From contig JACAAZ010000003.1 of the NCBI GenBank assembly GCA_013376995.1, positions 263,640 through 327,639 of the forward strand: 64,000 nucleotides of DNA, read 5' to 3'. The notes beneath the pieces were generated by a model that searched no databases, was not told the DNA's origin, and was given only the letters and a program-made list of their open reading frames with translations. The position numbers and the translations under genes are program-made. The stretch is from Bacteroidota bacterium (GTDB taxonomy: Bacteria; Bacteroidota; Bacteroidia; Bacteroidales; UBA4417). Shown here one piece after another: positions 10,001 to 17,346 of this stretch; position 1 is the stretch's first letter, and each line of letters starts with the position of its first letter.

Positions 10001-12922
10001 GTTAGCTTTACATCCACTTCTACAACCAATGGTGGAACAACCCTAAGCAGTTATGACTGGAATTTTGGAGACCCGGCATCCGGAATCAATAACACTTCAA
10101 GCCTTCAAAATCCAACGCATTTATATGTCAATACAGGCACATACACGGTAACACTCATTGTGGTCAATGCCAGTGGGTGCAGCGATACGATCACGCATCC
10201 TGTTCTCATACATGCAAAACCTGGTGTAGATTACTCCTGGACAAATACCTGTTTTGGATCAACAACTGCATTCATGATAAATACCACTGTTACAACAGTT
10301 GGTGCAGTTGCGACCTATGATTGGGATTTTGGAGATGGAACCATTCACTCAACCATTCAGAATCCAACCCATGAATATGCTGTAGCATCCGTATACAATG
10401 TAACACTCACTATTGTGGATACCGCAGGATGTTCCAATTTCAAGACCTATCCTGTTACCATCCATCCTGCACCGACTGCCTTGTTTATTCATTCGCCTTT
10501 CGGATGTTTAAATGCAGCGGTTCAGTTTACGGATCAGTCGTTTGTAGCTAATGGTGAACCTATAACCGGATGGCATTGGGACTTTGGAGTGAATTCTGCT
10601 TCAAATGATACATCCAATCAACAAAACCCAAGCTGGACCTACACTGCTACCGGAACTTACCAGGTAAAACTGAAGGTTTATTCTCAAAACGGTTGTACCG
10701 ATTCCATTCAACTCCCTATCCAGGTCTTTGGAAATCCAAATGCGAACTTTATCTACACCTTACCTAATTGCGGGACCGGTGCAGTTAATTTCCAGGATTC
10801 CTCTTACAGCCAGCAATCAGGTATTGTTGAATGGTTGTGGGAATTTGAACCTAATCATTATTCGCAGCAGGCTAATCCTTCCTATGTGTTCTATGATGCA
10901 GATTCCTGTTATCCTGTGAAGTTGAGAGTAACTGACCTTAAGGGATGCTGGGATACTATAACCAAATCTGTTTGTGTACCCGGTGAGTTTATTGCTTCCT
11001 TCAACTATTCTCAAACTTGCCTGAATAATCCGATGCATTTCACAGATACATTGATCAGTCCTGCAGGAGATTCCCTGGTTTCATTCAACTGGAACTTTGG
11101 TGACCCGGCATCCGGGACACAGAACACTTCAGAACTTCGTCATCCTTCGCACACTTACAGCCAGCCAGGCACCTATACGGTTATAATGGAAGCAGCAGAC
11201 ATTCTTCACTGCACTACACAAAGCTTTAGGTTTGTTAAGGTAGATCCTTTGCCTGAGCCGCAATTCACGTTCCAGTCAGGAGTTTGTGATACCATAGTAT
11301 CCTTTAACGATATCTCGAGTGGAAATGGAAGCAGTATTCTCAGCTGGAAATGGGATTTCGGGGATGGAACATCACAAATCTTTGTTTCACCAAATGATGG
11401 TGACACAACCCACCATTATCCGGCCCCGGGAATATATACAACTGTGCTGACCATCAAAAATTCAAATCACTGCGAAAGTTCAATCACAAAAGAGGTCCTG
11501 GTTTCACCATGTATCCATGCTGATTTTACTGCAGCAGACAGTACCTGTCGCAATTATGTGGTGAAGTTTGATGACCAAAACACGACAGGTAACATTAGCC
11601 GCTGGAGATGGACTTTTGGTGATGGTGATTCACTGGAGTACAGCACGCACCAGGCTTCTGTTACGCATGCATTTGGAAATCCCGGTTATTATGAAGTTCA
11701 ATTGCTTGTTTCCAGCGATTACAATGGTGCCTGGCTTTCTGATTCAACCAGGCGGATTGTTTATGTAAAACCCGGACCATCTGCTATGTTCAGGGCCGAC
11801 AAAGTTTGTTACGGCAAACCGGTACACTTTGTTAACCAGTCGGTTGGCAATGGTACGGATATCACTAAATACCGCTGGATCTTCGGTGATCCGACGACAA
11901 TGGGTGATACAGCAGTAATCCGGCAGGCAGAATATAAATATCCTGCACCAGGTGAGTACAAGGTTCACCTGACAGTTTCAATATCGAATGGCTGCACTGA
12001 TACCTATATCGATACTGTCTCTGTTGAACCATTGCCACATGCTGGGTTTAGCCTTAGCAGTGCCTGCGCTGATCAACCCATAGTATTTGCGAATGATACG
12101 ACCGAGAATTACACACCACTCAGGTACAGCATCTGGACATTTACCAATAATTTGACCGGATTTACGGATAGTGTGAGGGTAACCAATGCAAAATACACCT
12201 TCCATCTCCCGGGTGATTATCTCGCGTATCTCTATGTTATGGACACCAACGGCTGTATTGATACTGCCAGTATGCCATTCAGCGTGCACCGCAGCCCGAG
12301 AAGCGATTTCTCCTACACGGAAATGCAGTACTTTGATTCAGATCATAACCTCTACCTGGCCATGAACAATCAATCTGCAGGAACATCAACCGATTCATTA
12401 AGTTACAGGTGGATCTTTACTCATGAAAATTCAAATCCAGAGTATTTCTATTTGAAGAACCCGCAATACGTTTTGGATCAGGAAGGATTCTATACATTGA
12501 CGCTGGTAACAACTAACCAGTTTAATTGTCCTGATACAACAACCAAGAGATACCTGTCGAAAGGCCTTTATGTTCCAACTGCCTTTGCTCCGGAAAGCCT
12601 TGATGAGAGCCTGAAGATATTCCAGCCAAAGGGTAGTGGATTGAAGACCTACCATATTGAAGTCATGGATAAATGGGGCAACCGTTTATGGATGTCGGAA
12701 GAACTGCAGAATCATGATGGAACTATCGGTGTGGGAGATGAATTCAATATTCCTGGCCCGGGGTGGGATGGTAAAGTTAACGGAGTTCCTGTACAGATTG
12801 GTATTTATGTATGGAAAGTTACGGCTACCTTCCTGGATGGATCTGTCTGGAACGGCCTGAACGCAGGCGAAGATCAGAATTTATCAGGGAATGTGTTTGG
12901 TACAGTGACAGTTGTGAGATAA
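2..12922 (+). CDS. giant type IX-secreted Ig-like/PKD repeat surface protein (5' partial)
   Basis: The frame is open from base 2, upstream of the first Met codon at 113, and the first ~110 bases encode the end of another repeat, so the true start lies outside the window. Counting from the Met at 113, residues ~4-2325 are 24 Ig-like repeats of ~97 residues. Each has a Cys near its start (QTICNGE or QTICYGE) and one near its end (TDTYCNPDQ), a likely disulfide pair. Residues ~2413-4150 hold about 20 PKD-type domains with WxWNFGDG or WNFGDPxSG cores. Residues ~4153-4269 match the gliding-motility-associated C-terminal domain (VPTAFAPES, DKWGNRLW, GWDGK, GIYVWKV). That domain directs export by the type IX secretion system in Bacteroidetes. 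The protein is probably a very long adhesin or cell-surface fibre; the ligand cannot be told. A terminator follows the stop codon. Confidence 0.93.
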   Translation, partial: LTYSPPALTVTTLFRLQQTDTYCNPDQLVTTNSVTITVHALLVAGTASANQTICNGETPVAIIATAPTGGSGTFTYQWQQSTDGGTTWSNVASAGNSLTYSPPALTVTTLFRLQQSDTYCNPDQLVSTNSVIITVHAVLVPGVASTNQIICNGETPAAITAAAPNGGSGAFTYQWQQSTNGGTTWTNVVSAGNSLTYSPPALTTTTLFRLQQTDTYCNPDQLVVTNTVTITVHAVLVPGTATANQAICNGETPTAITATAPAGGSGTFTYQWQQSTDGGTTWSNVASAGNSLTYSPPALTVTTLFRLQQTDTYCNPDQLVTTNSVTITVHALLVAGTASANQTICNGETPAAISATAPTGGSGAFTYQWQLSTDGGTTWSNVASAGNSLTYSPPALTVTTLFRLQQTDTYCNPDQLVTTNNVTITVYSVLVPGTASANQTICNSETPVAIIAAAPTGGSGTFTYQWQQSTDGGTTWSNVASAGNSLTFSPPALTITTLFRLQQTDTYCNPDQLVVTNTVTITVHAVLVPGTATANQAICNGETPTAITATAPAGGSGTFTYQWQQSTDGGTTWSVVSSAGNSLNYSPSALTVTTLFRLLQTDTYCNPDQLVVTNAVTISVYHLTPGNATPDQTICYGETPAMLTATAPTGGSGIYTYQWQFSTTGGASWSNVLIGGTSLTYSPGSLIANTLFRLEQTDTYCNPDQVVYTNNVSVNVYTILVAGAASADQTLCYGETPLMLLANSPTGGSGIYTYQWQYSVTGGASWSNVASGGNNITYAPGPLFVTTLFRLMQTDTYCNPDQVQYTNIITITVFSQLVAGVSGNDQVICYGETPLMLTSTPLTGGSGTYIYQWQFSTDAGITWSNVIIGGTSLTYSPGPLAVTTLFRLMQTDTYCTPDQSVYTNNVTINVHNLLAPGAAASNQSICYGEIPALLSANAPTGGSGSYQYQWQFSTTAGASWSNVAIGGTALTYLPGALNITTQYRLMQTDTYCTPDQVVYTNTLTLIVYSELFAGTASGDQTICYGESPAMLSANSPTGGSGTFSYQWQYSTTGGASWSNVALNGNALTYSPGSLLTTTLFRLMQTDSYCNPDQILFTNTVTITVYNQLSAGVAGSDQTICNGEIPIMLSSTPLTGGSGAYLYQWQFSVDAGVTWSNVGIGGNSLNYSPGPLSQTTIYRVMQSDTYCTPDQFVYTNTVTISVHNLLIPGLAAANQVICFGETAAMLSANAPTGGSGTYLYQWQYSTTAGASWTNVAIGGTSLNYFPGVLTSTTLFRLMQMDNYCNPGQVVYTNIITITVHNQMVAGVASSDQTICYGESPVLLFANAPIGGSGTFSYQWQYSTTGGASWINVATGGNTLSYSPGPLNVTTLFRLQQTDTYCNPDQVLYTNVITITVYNQLIPGVAGTDQTICNGAVPVILSASAPTGGSGNFTFQWQLSNDGGTSWSNVAVGGNTLTYSPPALTVSTMFRLRQTDTYCSPDQVVNTNIVSITVQGTLIPGVASADQTICSGETPSLLTATAPTGGSGLFTYQWQTSTNGGITWSNVLIGGNALLYSPSSLTSTTLFRLLQTDTYCIPVQTVTTNVVTITVHSLLVPGIAASNQTICNGEVPAAIIANAPTGGSGTFIYQWQLSTDGGSNWSNVASAGNNLTYSPPALTLTTYYRLQETDTYCTPDQVVTTNNVNITVYPILVPGTAAANQTICNGEIPSTISASAPTGGSGTFTCQWQISIDGGTTWSNIVSGGNSLSYSPPALTITSMFRLKQTDTYCTPDQVVTTNGITITVYSTLIPGTASANQTICNGEIPASLTSTAPTGGSGSYTYQWQLSTDGGVSWLNIASAGNSLTYSPPSQTVTTQYRLRQTDTYCNPGQVVTTNTVTLTVHNILQAGIAAANQTICYGETPASISATAPSGGSGNFVYQWQFSTDAGATWANVPSGGNALVYSPAALLATTVYRLIQTDTYCTPNQVVISNNVIITVYSQLSAGMAGSNQTICYGEAPAMLSATPLTGGSGSYSYQWQYSINAGITYTNVPSGGNALTYSPGALTTSTLYRLMQSDTYCNPDQAVYTNAVSITVYNLLVPGVASSNQAICYNEIPATIVATAPSGGSGTFMYQWEFSTNSGTTWTSVPLNGNTLTYTPSALTVNTLFRLMVTDTYCNPDQAVYTNVVTISVYSQLTPGVAISNQTICFGESPAMLTATAPLGGSGTFTYQWEKSIDGGLNWSTIAGANSLSCAPGPLQVTTEFRILQVDTYCTPDQAVISNPVIITVYGELFAGVASASQSICYGAIPAILSVTMPSGGSSSIQNQWQSKVGTGAWVNITGATGVTYTPGPLYITTNFRVVQTDTYCSPDQVVISNEINVEVRIPTAYAGPDDTICGLVPYSLAYATANFAVNYTWSTSGTGTFSSLYTLNPNYLPSPADMSAGSVILTLTISDICNNVVVDQMNLSLGQQPAAYFSYSTPTCSIIPVFFTDQSSVGSGYIKTWVWNFGDGTSDTIHFPNSPNMYHTFAGPGPAYMVKLTVFTSLGCSSEFQQVVTTYQAPVANFYYSNIACDNQPVQFTNSSQLNGAVSLQPWIWDFGDPTSGTSNVSNLLNPTHIFTDTGTYTVTLVVINSNNCMSSITKQVKINPLPAVDYTYDVSCLGDPVHFDPDPAVMQVDSIGSWLWDFGDGVTSQVQHTVHIYGAPGSYNVTLTVTDLKGCPNSISHTVIINPLPVAHFDAGTANCSGNTVQFNELTSTTTGYIIQWIWNYGDGSPQDTILFPNDPNPTHIYPNAGIYNVTLTVKASDSCSNSESIALHIYPGPQANFTVGNACENTAVLFTDISQSNGGGNIVQWTWNFGDPNSGVNNTSPLQNPTHTFSGTGYYTIHLTTLTSNGCVGEKSTQVFVKSKPPVDFTVQSTCQNIGAAFHPNTLVMDTLTIASWSWNFGDGGTSLLQSPTHTYTNSGVFTVTLTVQDTAGCFNTISKTVTIVPQPVSNFEYSQPACNQSSIQFTSMATVSSGYIVSWTWQFGDGTSVIVTNTGNPNVSHTYANFGTFNATLTVLTNNGCSQSFTKPVIVSATPLGSFTFSASCLNIPVQFTDISQAGSGVLTEWLWNFGDPTTGTANQSTLPNPTHTFSNTGTNFTVKLKVTNSNGCYDTVQQLVTLSPLPAVDFDYTQGCQNDTTHFVSSTHVTVANVSAWLWNFGDGTTSTEVDPVHIYQSTGTFTVSLTITALNGCQNTKTHIVTITLGPVSQFQISNERCTAEPIHFTDISTLSGGQFTWWHWYFGDGHDTLILTPVNPDIYHTYSQSGTFIVKLHVYTSTGCEAESQQTIIISPSPISAFTFENTCANEVVSFTSTSTTNGGTTLSSYDWNFGDPASGINNTSSLQNPTHLYVNTGTYTVTLIVVNASGCSDTITHPVLIHAKPGVDYSWTNTCFGSTTAFMINTTVTTVGAVATYDWDFGDGTIHSTIQNPTHEYAVASVYNVTLTIVDTAGCSNFKTYPVTIHPAPTALFIHSPFGCLNAAVQFTDQSFVANGEPITGWHWDFGVNSASNDTSNQQNPSWTYTATGTYQVKLKVYSQNGCTDSIQLPIQVFGNPNANFIYTLPNCGTGAVNFQDSSYSQQSGIVEWLWEFEPNHYSQQANPSYVFYDADSCYPVKLRVTDLKGCWDTITKSVCVPGEFIASFNYSQTCLNNPMHFTDTLISPAGDSLVSFNWNFGDPASGTQNTSELRHPSHTYSQPGTYTVIMEAADILHCTTQSFRFVKVDPLPEPQFTFQSGVCDTIVSFNDISSGNGSSILSWKWDFGDGTSQIFVSPNDGDTTHHYPAPGIYTTVLTIKNSNHCESSITKEVLVSPCIHADFTAADSTCRNYVVKFDDQNTTGNISRWRWTFGDGDSLEYSTHQASVTHAFGNPGYYEVQLLVSSDYNGAWLSDSTRRIVYVKPGPSAMFRADKVCYGKPVHFVNQSVGNGTDITKYRWIFGDPTTMGDTAVIRQAEYKYPAPGEYKVHLTVSISNGCTDTYIDTVSVEPLPHAGFSLSSACADQPIVFANDTTENYTPLRYSIWTFTNNLTGFTDSVRVTNAKYTFHLPGDYLAYLYVMDTNGCIDTASMPFSVHRSPRSDFSYTEMQYFDSDHNLYLAMNNQSAGTSTDSLSYRWIFTHENSNPEYFYLKNPQYVLDQEGFYTLTLVTTNQFNCPDTTTKRYLSKGLYVPTAFAPESLDESLKIFQPKGSGLKTYHIEVMDKWGNRLWMSEELQNHDGTIGVGDEFNIPGPGWDGKVNGVPVQIGIYVWKVTATFLDGSVWNGLNAGEDQNLSGNVFGTVTVVR
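7351..10470 (+). repeat. PKD higher-order repeat: four A-B-C triplets, ~780-bp period
   Basis: The PKD domains recur as triplets. Type A has FGDG followed by a long insert with an N-P turn. Type B has FGDPxSG and an NPTH motif. Type C opens with V-D-F/Y and has a shorter core. Type A domains begin near 7351, 8133, 8911, 9690 and 10470, giving spacings of 778-782 bp (about 260 residues). The DNA has diverged, so this duplication is older than that of the N-terminal repeats. After 10470 the order breaks down. Confidence 0.8.
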
Positions 12923-12930
12923 GCTTGATT

Positions 12931-12973
12931 AAAAAAAGCTGACAGGTACATTTTGCCTGCCAGCTTTTTTTTT
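12931..12973 (+). terminator. intrinsic terminator after the giant gene
   Basis: An A-run leads into GCTGACAGG, a short loop, then CCTGCCAGC followed by nine T residues. The stem has one mismatch. It begins 9 bases after the stop codon and separates the giant gene from the propeller locus. Confidence 0.85.
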
Positions 12974-13165
12974 GCCAAAAACAGATAATGAATGACCTCA
13001 CCACAGAGCAGCGATGTATAACAGGAATTATTTTCTATTCGCCCCCAGGGGCCGTTAACTAACCCCATAAGAGATTAGAACGCTGAATCGGAATTCAATA
13101 AAACAGATTTTCATCCAGGTAGTTTTTAGTAATATTTTCCTTTCATAACATACAGTTCATTATCG

Positions 13166-13173
13166 TATTTTTG
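13166..13173 (+). promoter_or_regulatory. candidate Bacteroidetes -7 element
   Basis: TATTTTTG fits the TAnnTTTG consensus and ends 25 bases before the ATG at 13199. The -33 box is poor (TTTC near 13141). It is a plausible promoter for the first propeller gene. Confidence 0.4.
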
Positions 13174-13198
13174 ATTTCCAATTTTCAACTTCATTACG

Positions 13199-14419
13199 AT
13201 GAAAACATGTATTCTATTCTTGTTCATCTCAGCTGCTTTTACAATCAGCGTTACATCCCAGGAAGTCTCCCAATGGCGCGGCCCGAACCGTAACGGAATT
13301 TACCCCGCAACCGGATTGCTTAAAGTCTGGCCGGCTAACGGCCCTAAACTTCTCTGGCATTTCGACGGGCTGGGTGAAGGATTTGCATCTGCAGTTCCAA
13401 CCAAGGGACATGTATATTCAGCAGGTTGCGTTAATGGGAAGGGCTATGTTTTTTGCCTGGATGCAGAAGGAAACCAGGTATGGAAGATAACTTACGGAGA
13501 TGAATGGACAGAAAGCTGGAACGGTACCCGGTCAACTCCTTTGTTTTATGACGGCAAGGTATATATGATGAGCCCTTACGGGAAAGTTGTCTGCATGGGT
13601 GGTGAGAGAGGCAATATCATCTGGAGCGCTGACCTGATGAAAACCTATGGCGCTGAGAACATACAATGGGGAATGACTGAAAACCTGCTGATCGATGACA
13701 ATAAACTCTTTTGTATTGTGGGAGGCTCACAACACAATGTGATAGCTCTCGATAAGGATAATGGCAAGCTAGTTTGGAGTTGTCCCGGGAATGGTGACAA
13801 AGGCGCATACAATTCCCCCCTCTTGATTAAGCTGGCTGCAAGGGAGCTATTAGTCTGTATTACAGAACATTCAGTACTTGGTATTGATGCAGAATCAGGC
13901 AAGAAACTCTGGAGCCAGCAATTCAACAACCAATATTCTGTCCACCCGAACACCCCTATTTACGACAATGGATATCTCTACTGTATGACTGGCTATGGGG
14001 CAGGTGGAACCATGTATAAACTTTCAGCCGATGGAAGCCAGGCAACCCAGGTCTGGAAAAACGCTTCCCTCGACTCTAAGACTGGTGGAGCAATCATGCT
14101 CAACAGTAAAATCTATGGTTTTGGCGACAAGAACAAAGGATTTCATGTAATCGATTGGAAAACAGGTAAGGAATTGGCAGTGGACCCTTTCAACCAGAAA
14201 GGCGGGAACCTGGCAGCTGCCGATGGAATGATCTATACTTATGATGAATCCGGTGAAGTGGCATTGATTCAAATTACAGGTACCGGGATCAAGAAAGTGA
14301 GTTCGTTCAAAGTTCCTTTTGGGAATGATCAGCACTGGGCACACCTGGTTATCGATAATGGGAAATTGTACGTTCGCCATGGGAATTCTTTGATGGTATA
14401 TGATATAAAGGGTAAATAA
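13199..14419 (+). CDS. secreted PQQ-like (BamB-type) beta-propeller protein 1
   Basis: A 406-residue protein with a signal peptide (residues ~1-20, ending VTSQ) and a propeller built from blades with GxxxW and D-x-x-G-K-x-x-W patterns. The mature N-terminus carries a conserved block, QWRGPNRNGIYP, also found in the next three genes, and the C-terminus has LYVRHGNSLMVYDI. The family is annotated as PQQ-binding-like or BamB-like, but I see nothing that proves PQQ binding or a dehydrogenase role. It is first in a run of four similar genes upstream of an Fe-S electron-transfer set. The periplasm is the likely location. The biochemical role is unknown. Confidence 0.85.
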   Translation: MKTCILFLFISAAFTISVTSQEVSQWRGPNRNGIYPATGLLKVWPANGPKLLWHFDGLGEGFASAVPTKGHVYSAGCVNGKGYVFCLDAEGNQVWKITYGDEWTESWNGTRSTPLFYDGKVYMMSPYGKVVCMGGERGNIIWSADLMKTYGAENIQWGMTENLLIDDNKLFCIVGGSQHNVIALDKDNGKLVWSCPGNGDKGAYNSPLLIKLAARELLVCITEHSVLGIDAESGKKLWSQQFNNQYSVHPNTPIYDNGYLYCMTGYGAGGTMYKLSADGSQATQVWKNASLDSKTGGAIMLNSKIYGFGDKNKGFHVIDWKTGKELAVDPFNQKGGNLAAADGMIYTYDESGEVALIQITGTGIKKVSSFKVPFGNDQHWAHLVIDNGKLYVRHGNSLMVYDIKGK

Positions 14420-14522
14420 ATATCCTTTACTTTGTCTGGTTCAAGAATTTTAAGATTCCTTTCTTATTATTCCTGGTTTTGGATCATACTTTCGTACTAA
14501 ATTTCCCTCAACCTCCCGACAA

Positions 14523-15791
14523 ATGCGCTTATTTCGTTTCAGCCTTCTTTTTACTGCCCTTCTGTTGGCTTTTTCTTCTTTCTCACAATCTATCTCTCAA
14601 TGGCGCGGCCCTCACCGCGACGGGCATTACCCGGATAAAAATCTTTTATCTAGCTGGCCGGCTGAAGGACCCAACATGGTTTGGTCAGTTGAAGGTATTG
14701 GAAAGGGATATTCCACTGCTGTGAGTGATGGGAAGAATATTTACATCACCGGGAAATCCGGTAACGACGATGAATTAACGGCAATAAGCAAGGAAGGAAA
14801 GATCCTTTGGCAGGTTCCCTATGGGCCAGCCTGGTCAGGTTCCTTTCCCGAATCCCGCTGCACTCCTACCGTCGAAAACGGAAAGGCTTATGTCGTTAGT
14901 GGATCAGGTACCATTGCCTGTATTAACACATCCGACGGAAAAATAGTCTGGAGTTTCGATGGTTTAGAGAAATTCAAAGGAGCATACGGCGACTGGGGCG
15001 TTTGTGAATCCTTGCTTCTTTCAGGTAATAAACTCATCTATACCCCGGCAGGTCCTGCAACTACAATGGTTGCATTAAATAAGGAAACAGGAGAAACAAC
15101 CTGGGCTTCAGAAACACTGAATGATACTAGCGCTTATGTTTCTCCGCTGCTTGTAGAATTTGCCGGGAAAAAGATCATTGTAACTATCATAAACAAGTAC
15201 CTGGTTGGCGTTGAGGAATCCTCAGGTAAGATCCTATGGAAATACGACTATAGCAGCCTGAAATCAGACAAATCACTTCAGATCTGGCCGGGTGCTCCAA
15301 AGACCAATACCATAACCCCGCTTTTCAAGGACGGAGAACTTTACATAACCGGTGGATATAACCACGATGGGGCAAAATTCAGGATTTCTCCTGATGCATC
15401 TTCCATTGAATTGCTCTGGACCGATTCAACACTGGATTGCCATATGGGCGGGGTTGTGCTTCAAAATGGTTACATCTATGGCTCCAACTGGTTCAATAAC
15501 TCTATGGGTGATTGGTGCTGCCTCGATTGGAAAACTGGTAAGACACTATATGAAAAGAATTGGTTTACAAAGGGAGCGGTCATTGAAGCTGATGGAAAAC
15601 TATATTGCTTTGAGGAAAAATCCGGAAATGTAGCTCTTGTAAATCCTACTCCTGAGAAATTTGATCTTATTTCTTCCTTCAAGACTTCCATGGGCACCGG
15701 CCCGGCATGGGCGCACCCATCTATCTATGACGGTTTACTTTTAGTGAGAAGAGGTGATGCACTTATGGCATTCGACATCCGCCAAAAATAA
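14523..15791 (+). CDS. secreted PQQ-like beta-propeller protein 2
   Basis: A 422-residue paralog of the preceding protein, with a signal peptide (residues ~1-21, ending FSQ) followed by QWRGPHRDGHYP and the same blade pattern. It ends with LLLVRRGDALMAFDI, close to its neighbours. The ATG is 103 bases after the previous stop, so it may have its own promoter. TACTTTCG, near 14500, differs from TAnnTTTG at one place. No catalytic residues or haem motifs are visible. It is probably periplasmic, with unknown ligand or substrate. Confidence 0.85.
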   Translation: MRLFRFSLLFTALLLAFSSFSQSISQWRGPHRDGHYPDKNLLSSWPAEGPNMVWSVEGIGKGYSTAVSDGKNIYITGKSGNDDELTAISKEGKILWQVPYGPAWSGSFPESRCTPTVENGKAYVVSGSGTIACINTSDGKIVWSFDGLEKFKGAYGDWGVCESLLLSGNKLIYTPAGPATTMVALNKETGETTWASETLNDTSAYVSPLLVEFAGKKIIVTIINKYLVGVEESSGKILWKYDYSSLKSDKSLQIWPGAPKTNTITPLFKDGELYITGGYNHDGAKFRISPDASSIELLWTDSTLDCHMGGVVLQNGYIYGSNWFNNSMGDWCCLDWKTGKTLYEKNWFTKGAVIEADGKLYCFEEKSGNVALVNPTPEKFDLISSFKTSMGTGPAWAHPSIYDGLLLVRRGDALMAFDIRQK

Positions 15792-15955
15792 CACAGCGTT
15801 CAAAATCGCAATGTTACCGACAGTTTAAGCTTATTTATCTAACCCTTTTTATCATTTTTCTTTACTCGTTTACTTTTATGTCAATGTAGTCAGAAATTTA
15901 AGTGAGTTCAGGCTCATTTTTTTACGAATAGCTAATAATCCAAATATTATTAACT

Positions 15956-16046
15956 CTTAGTGCCATATTTGTGACTTTGTGTCCGCCTCATGCGGAAGGC
16001 AATAATTTCTCCCACTAAGACACTAAGAAACAAAGTAATCACAAAG
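15956..16046. repeat. composite imperfect palindrome between propeller genes
   Basis: CTTAGTG (15956) and CTTTGTG (15975) on the left are mirrored by CACTAAG (16013 and 16021) and CACAAAG (16040) on the right. A small hairpin, TCCGC-ctcat-GCGGA, sits between them. This looks like a dispersed intergenic palindromic element of a kind common in bacterial genomes. The rest of 15792-16066 is A/T-rich with nothing else recognised. Confidence 0.6.
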
Positions 16047-16066
16047 AAATTTCATAATCCTTGCTG

Positions 16067-17326
16067 ATGAATACTAATAAATTGATTAACTGGTTTCAAC
16101 AATTTGGGATTATTTTCCTGTTACTGGTTTCAGCATACGCAGAGTCCCAGAACGTCACTCAATTCAGGGGAAATGATCGTAACGGGAAATACAAGGAAAC
16201 CAACCTTATGACGAGCTGGCCTGCTACCGGGCCAAAACTCCTGTGGGAAAACGATGCAGTTGGAAATGGCTATGGCTCCCCTGTCATTTCAAATGATATT
16301 GTCTATATCAATGGCGAAGTTGATAGTGTTGGTTATCTTTTCGCAATTGATAAAACTGGAAAGTTGTTATGGAAATCAGCCTATGGCAATGAATGGGTTA
16401 AATCCTACCCGGGTTCCCGTTCAGCTCCTACCATTATTGGTGACCTTATATACGTGACTTCAGGCCTGGGCCGGTTGAATTGTCTTAACCTGAAAGATGG
16501 TTCAAGAAAATGGAAAGTAGAAATGATCCAGGACTTGCATGGACGATATGCTTTATTTGGACATGCAGAATCGCCCCTGGTATATGATGATAAGGTAATT
16601 CTGATTCCAGGAGGACGAGATACCAACGTTGTTGCCCTGAACAGGTTTACCGGTAAAATTGAATGGATATCCAAAGGCAAAGGTGATGTTCCCGGTTATA
16701 ACTCTCCGATCCTGATCCAGGTTGCCGGGAAAAGGATCATCGTAACTTTTACTGCCTACCATATGCTGGGCCTGGATGCCAATTCCGGTGAATTGCTCTG
16801 GTCACATGAACAACTTAATGTTCCGGTCGCCGAAAGGCAACCCGGATACGGCGATACCCACAGCAACTCTGTTTTTTATGAGGAAGGCTACATTTATTAT
16901 GTTGCCGGAGATGGAAACGGCGCAGTCAAATTGAAACTCTCAGCGGATGGAAGCCGTATTGAACAGGTTTGGAGGAACCCGTTGATTGATGATTACATGG
17001 GAGGATTTATCAAGATCGGGGATAAAATATATACAGGTAAGGATTCCAGGAAGAACCTCGTCTGTATCAATGCCCAAACCGGAATTGAACAGGATTCCTT
17101 AAAAATAGGCTGCGGAGCAACCATCCTGGCAGATAACCTATTGTATTACTATAACCAGCGTGGTGAAATGAACCTGGTAAAGCCCGGCGAAAAAATGGAA
17201 AAAATCTCATCATTCAAGGTCTCCCAGGGAACAAAAGAACACTTCTGCATTCCCGTAATTGCCAATGGAATCTTATACATCCGCCATGGCCGTTCTCTCA
17301 TGGCATATGATATCAAAAATCAGTAA
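16067..17326 (+). CDS. secreted PQQ-like beta-propeller protein 3
   Basis: I take the ATG at 16067 rather than an in-frame TTG at 16061, because it opens a normal signal peptide (NKLINWFQQFGIIFLLLVSAYA). The mature part starts with TQFRGNDRNGKYKETNLM and continues as a propeller with repeated YV-x-G-x-V and G-K-x-x-W blades. It is closest to the next gene: both have GEVDSxGYL, a QDLHG or RDLHG block and GxDTNxVALNR. The two genes are about 20 bp apart, so they look like a tandem duplicate pair. The function is not known beyond periplasmic propeller. Confidence 0.85.
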   Translation: MNTNKLINWFQQFGIIFLLLVSAYAESQNVTQFRGNDRNGKYKETNLMTSWPATGPKLLWENDAVGNGYGSPVISNDIVYINGEVDSVGYLFAIDKTGKLLWKSAYGNEWVKSYPGSRSAPTIIGDLIYVTSGLGRLNCLNLKDGSRKWKVEMIQDLHGRYALFGHAESPLVYDDKVILIPGGRDTNVVALNRFTGKIEWISKGKGDVPGYNSPILIQVAGKRIIVTFTAYHMLGLDANSGELLWSHEQLNVPVAERQPGYGDTHSNSVFYEEGYIYYVAGDGNGAVKLKLSADGSRIEQVWRNPLIDDYMGGFIKIGDKIYTGKDSRKNLVCINAQTGIEQDSLKIGCGATILADNLLYYYNQRGEMNLVKPGEKMEKISSFKVSQGTKEHFCIPVIANGILYIRHGRSLMAYDIKNQ

Positions 17327-17346
17327 TAACCGATATCCCGGCTACT

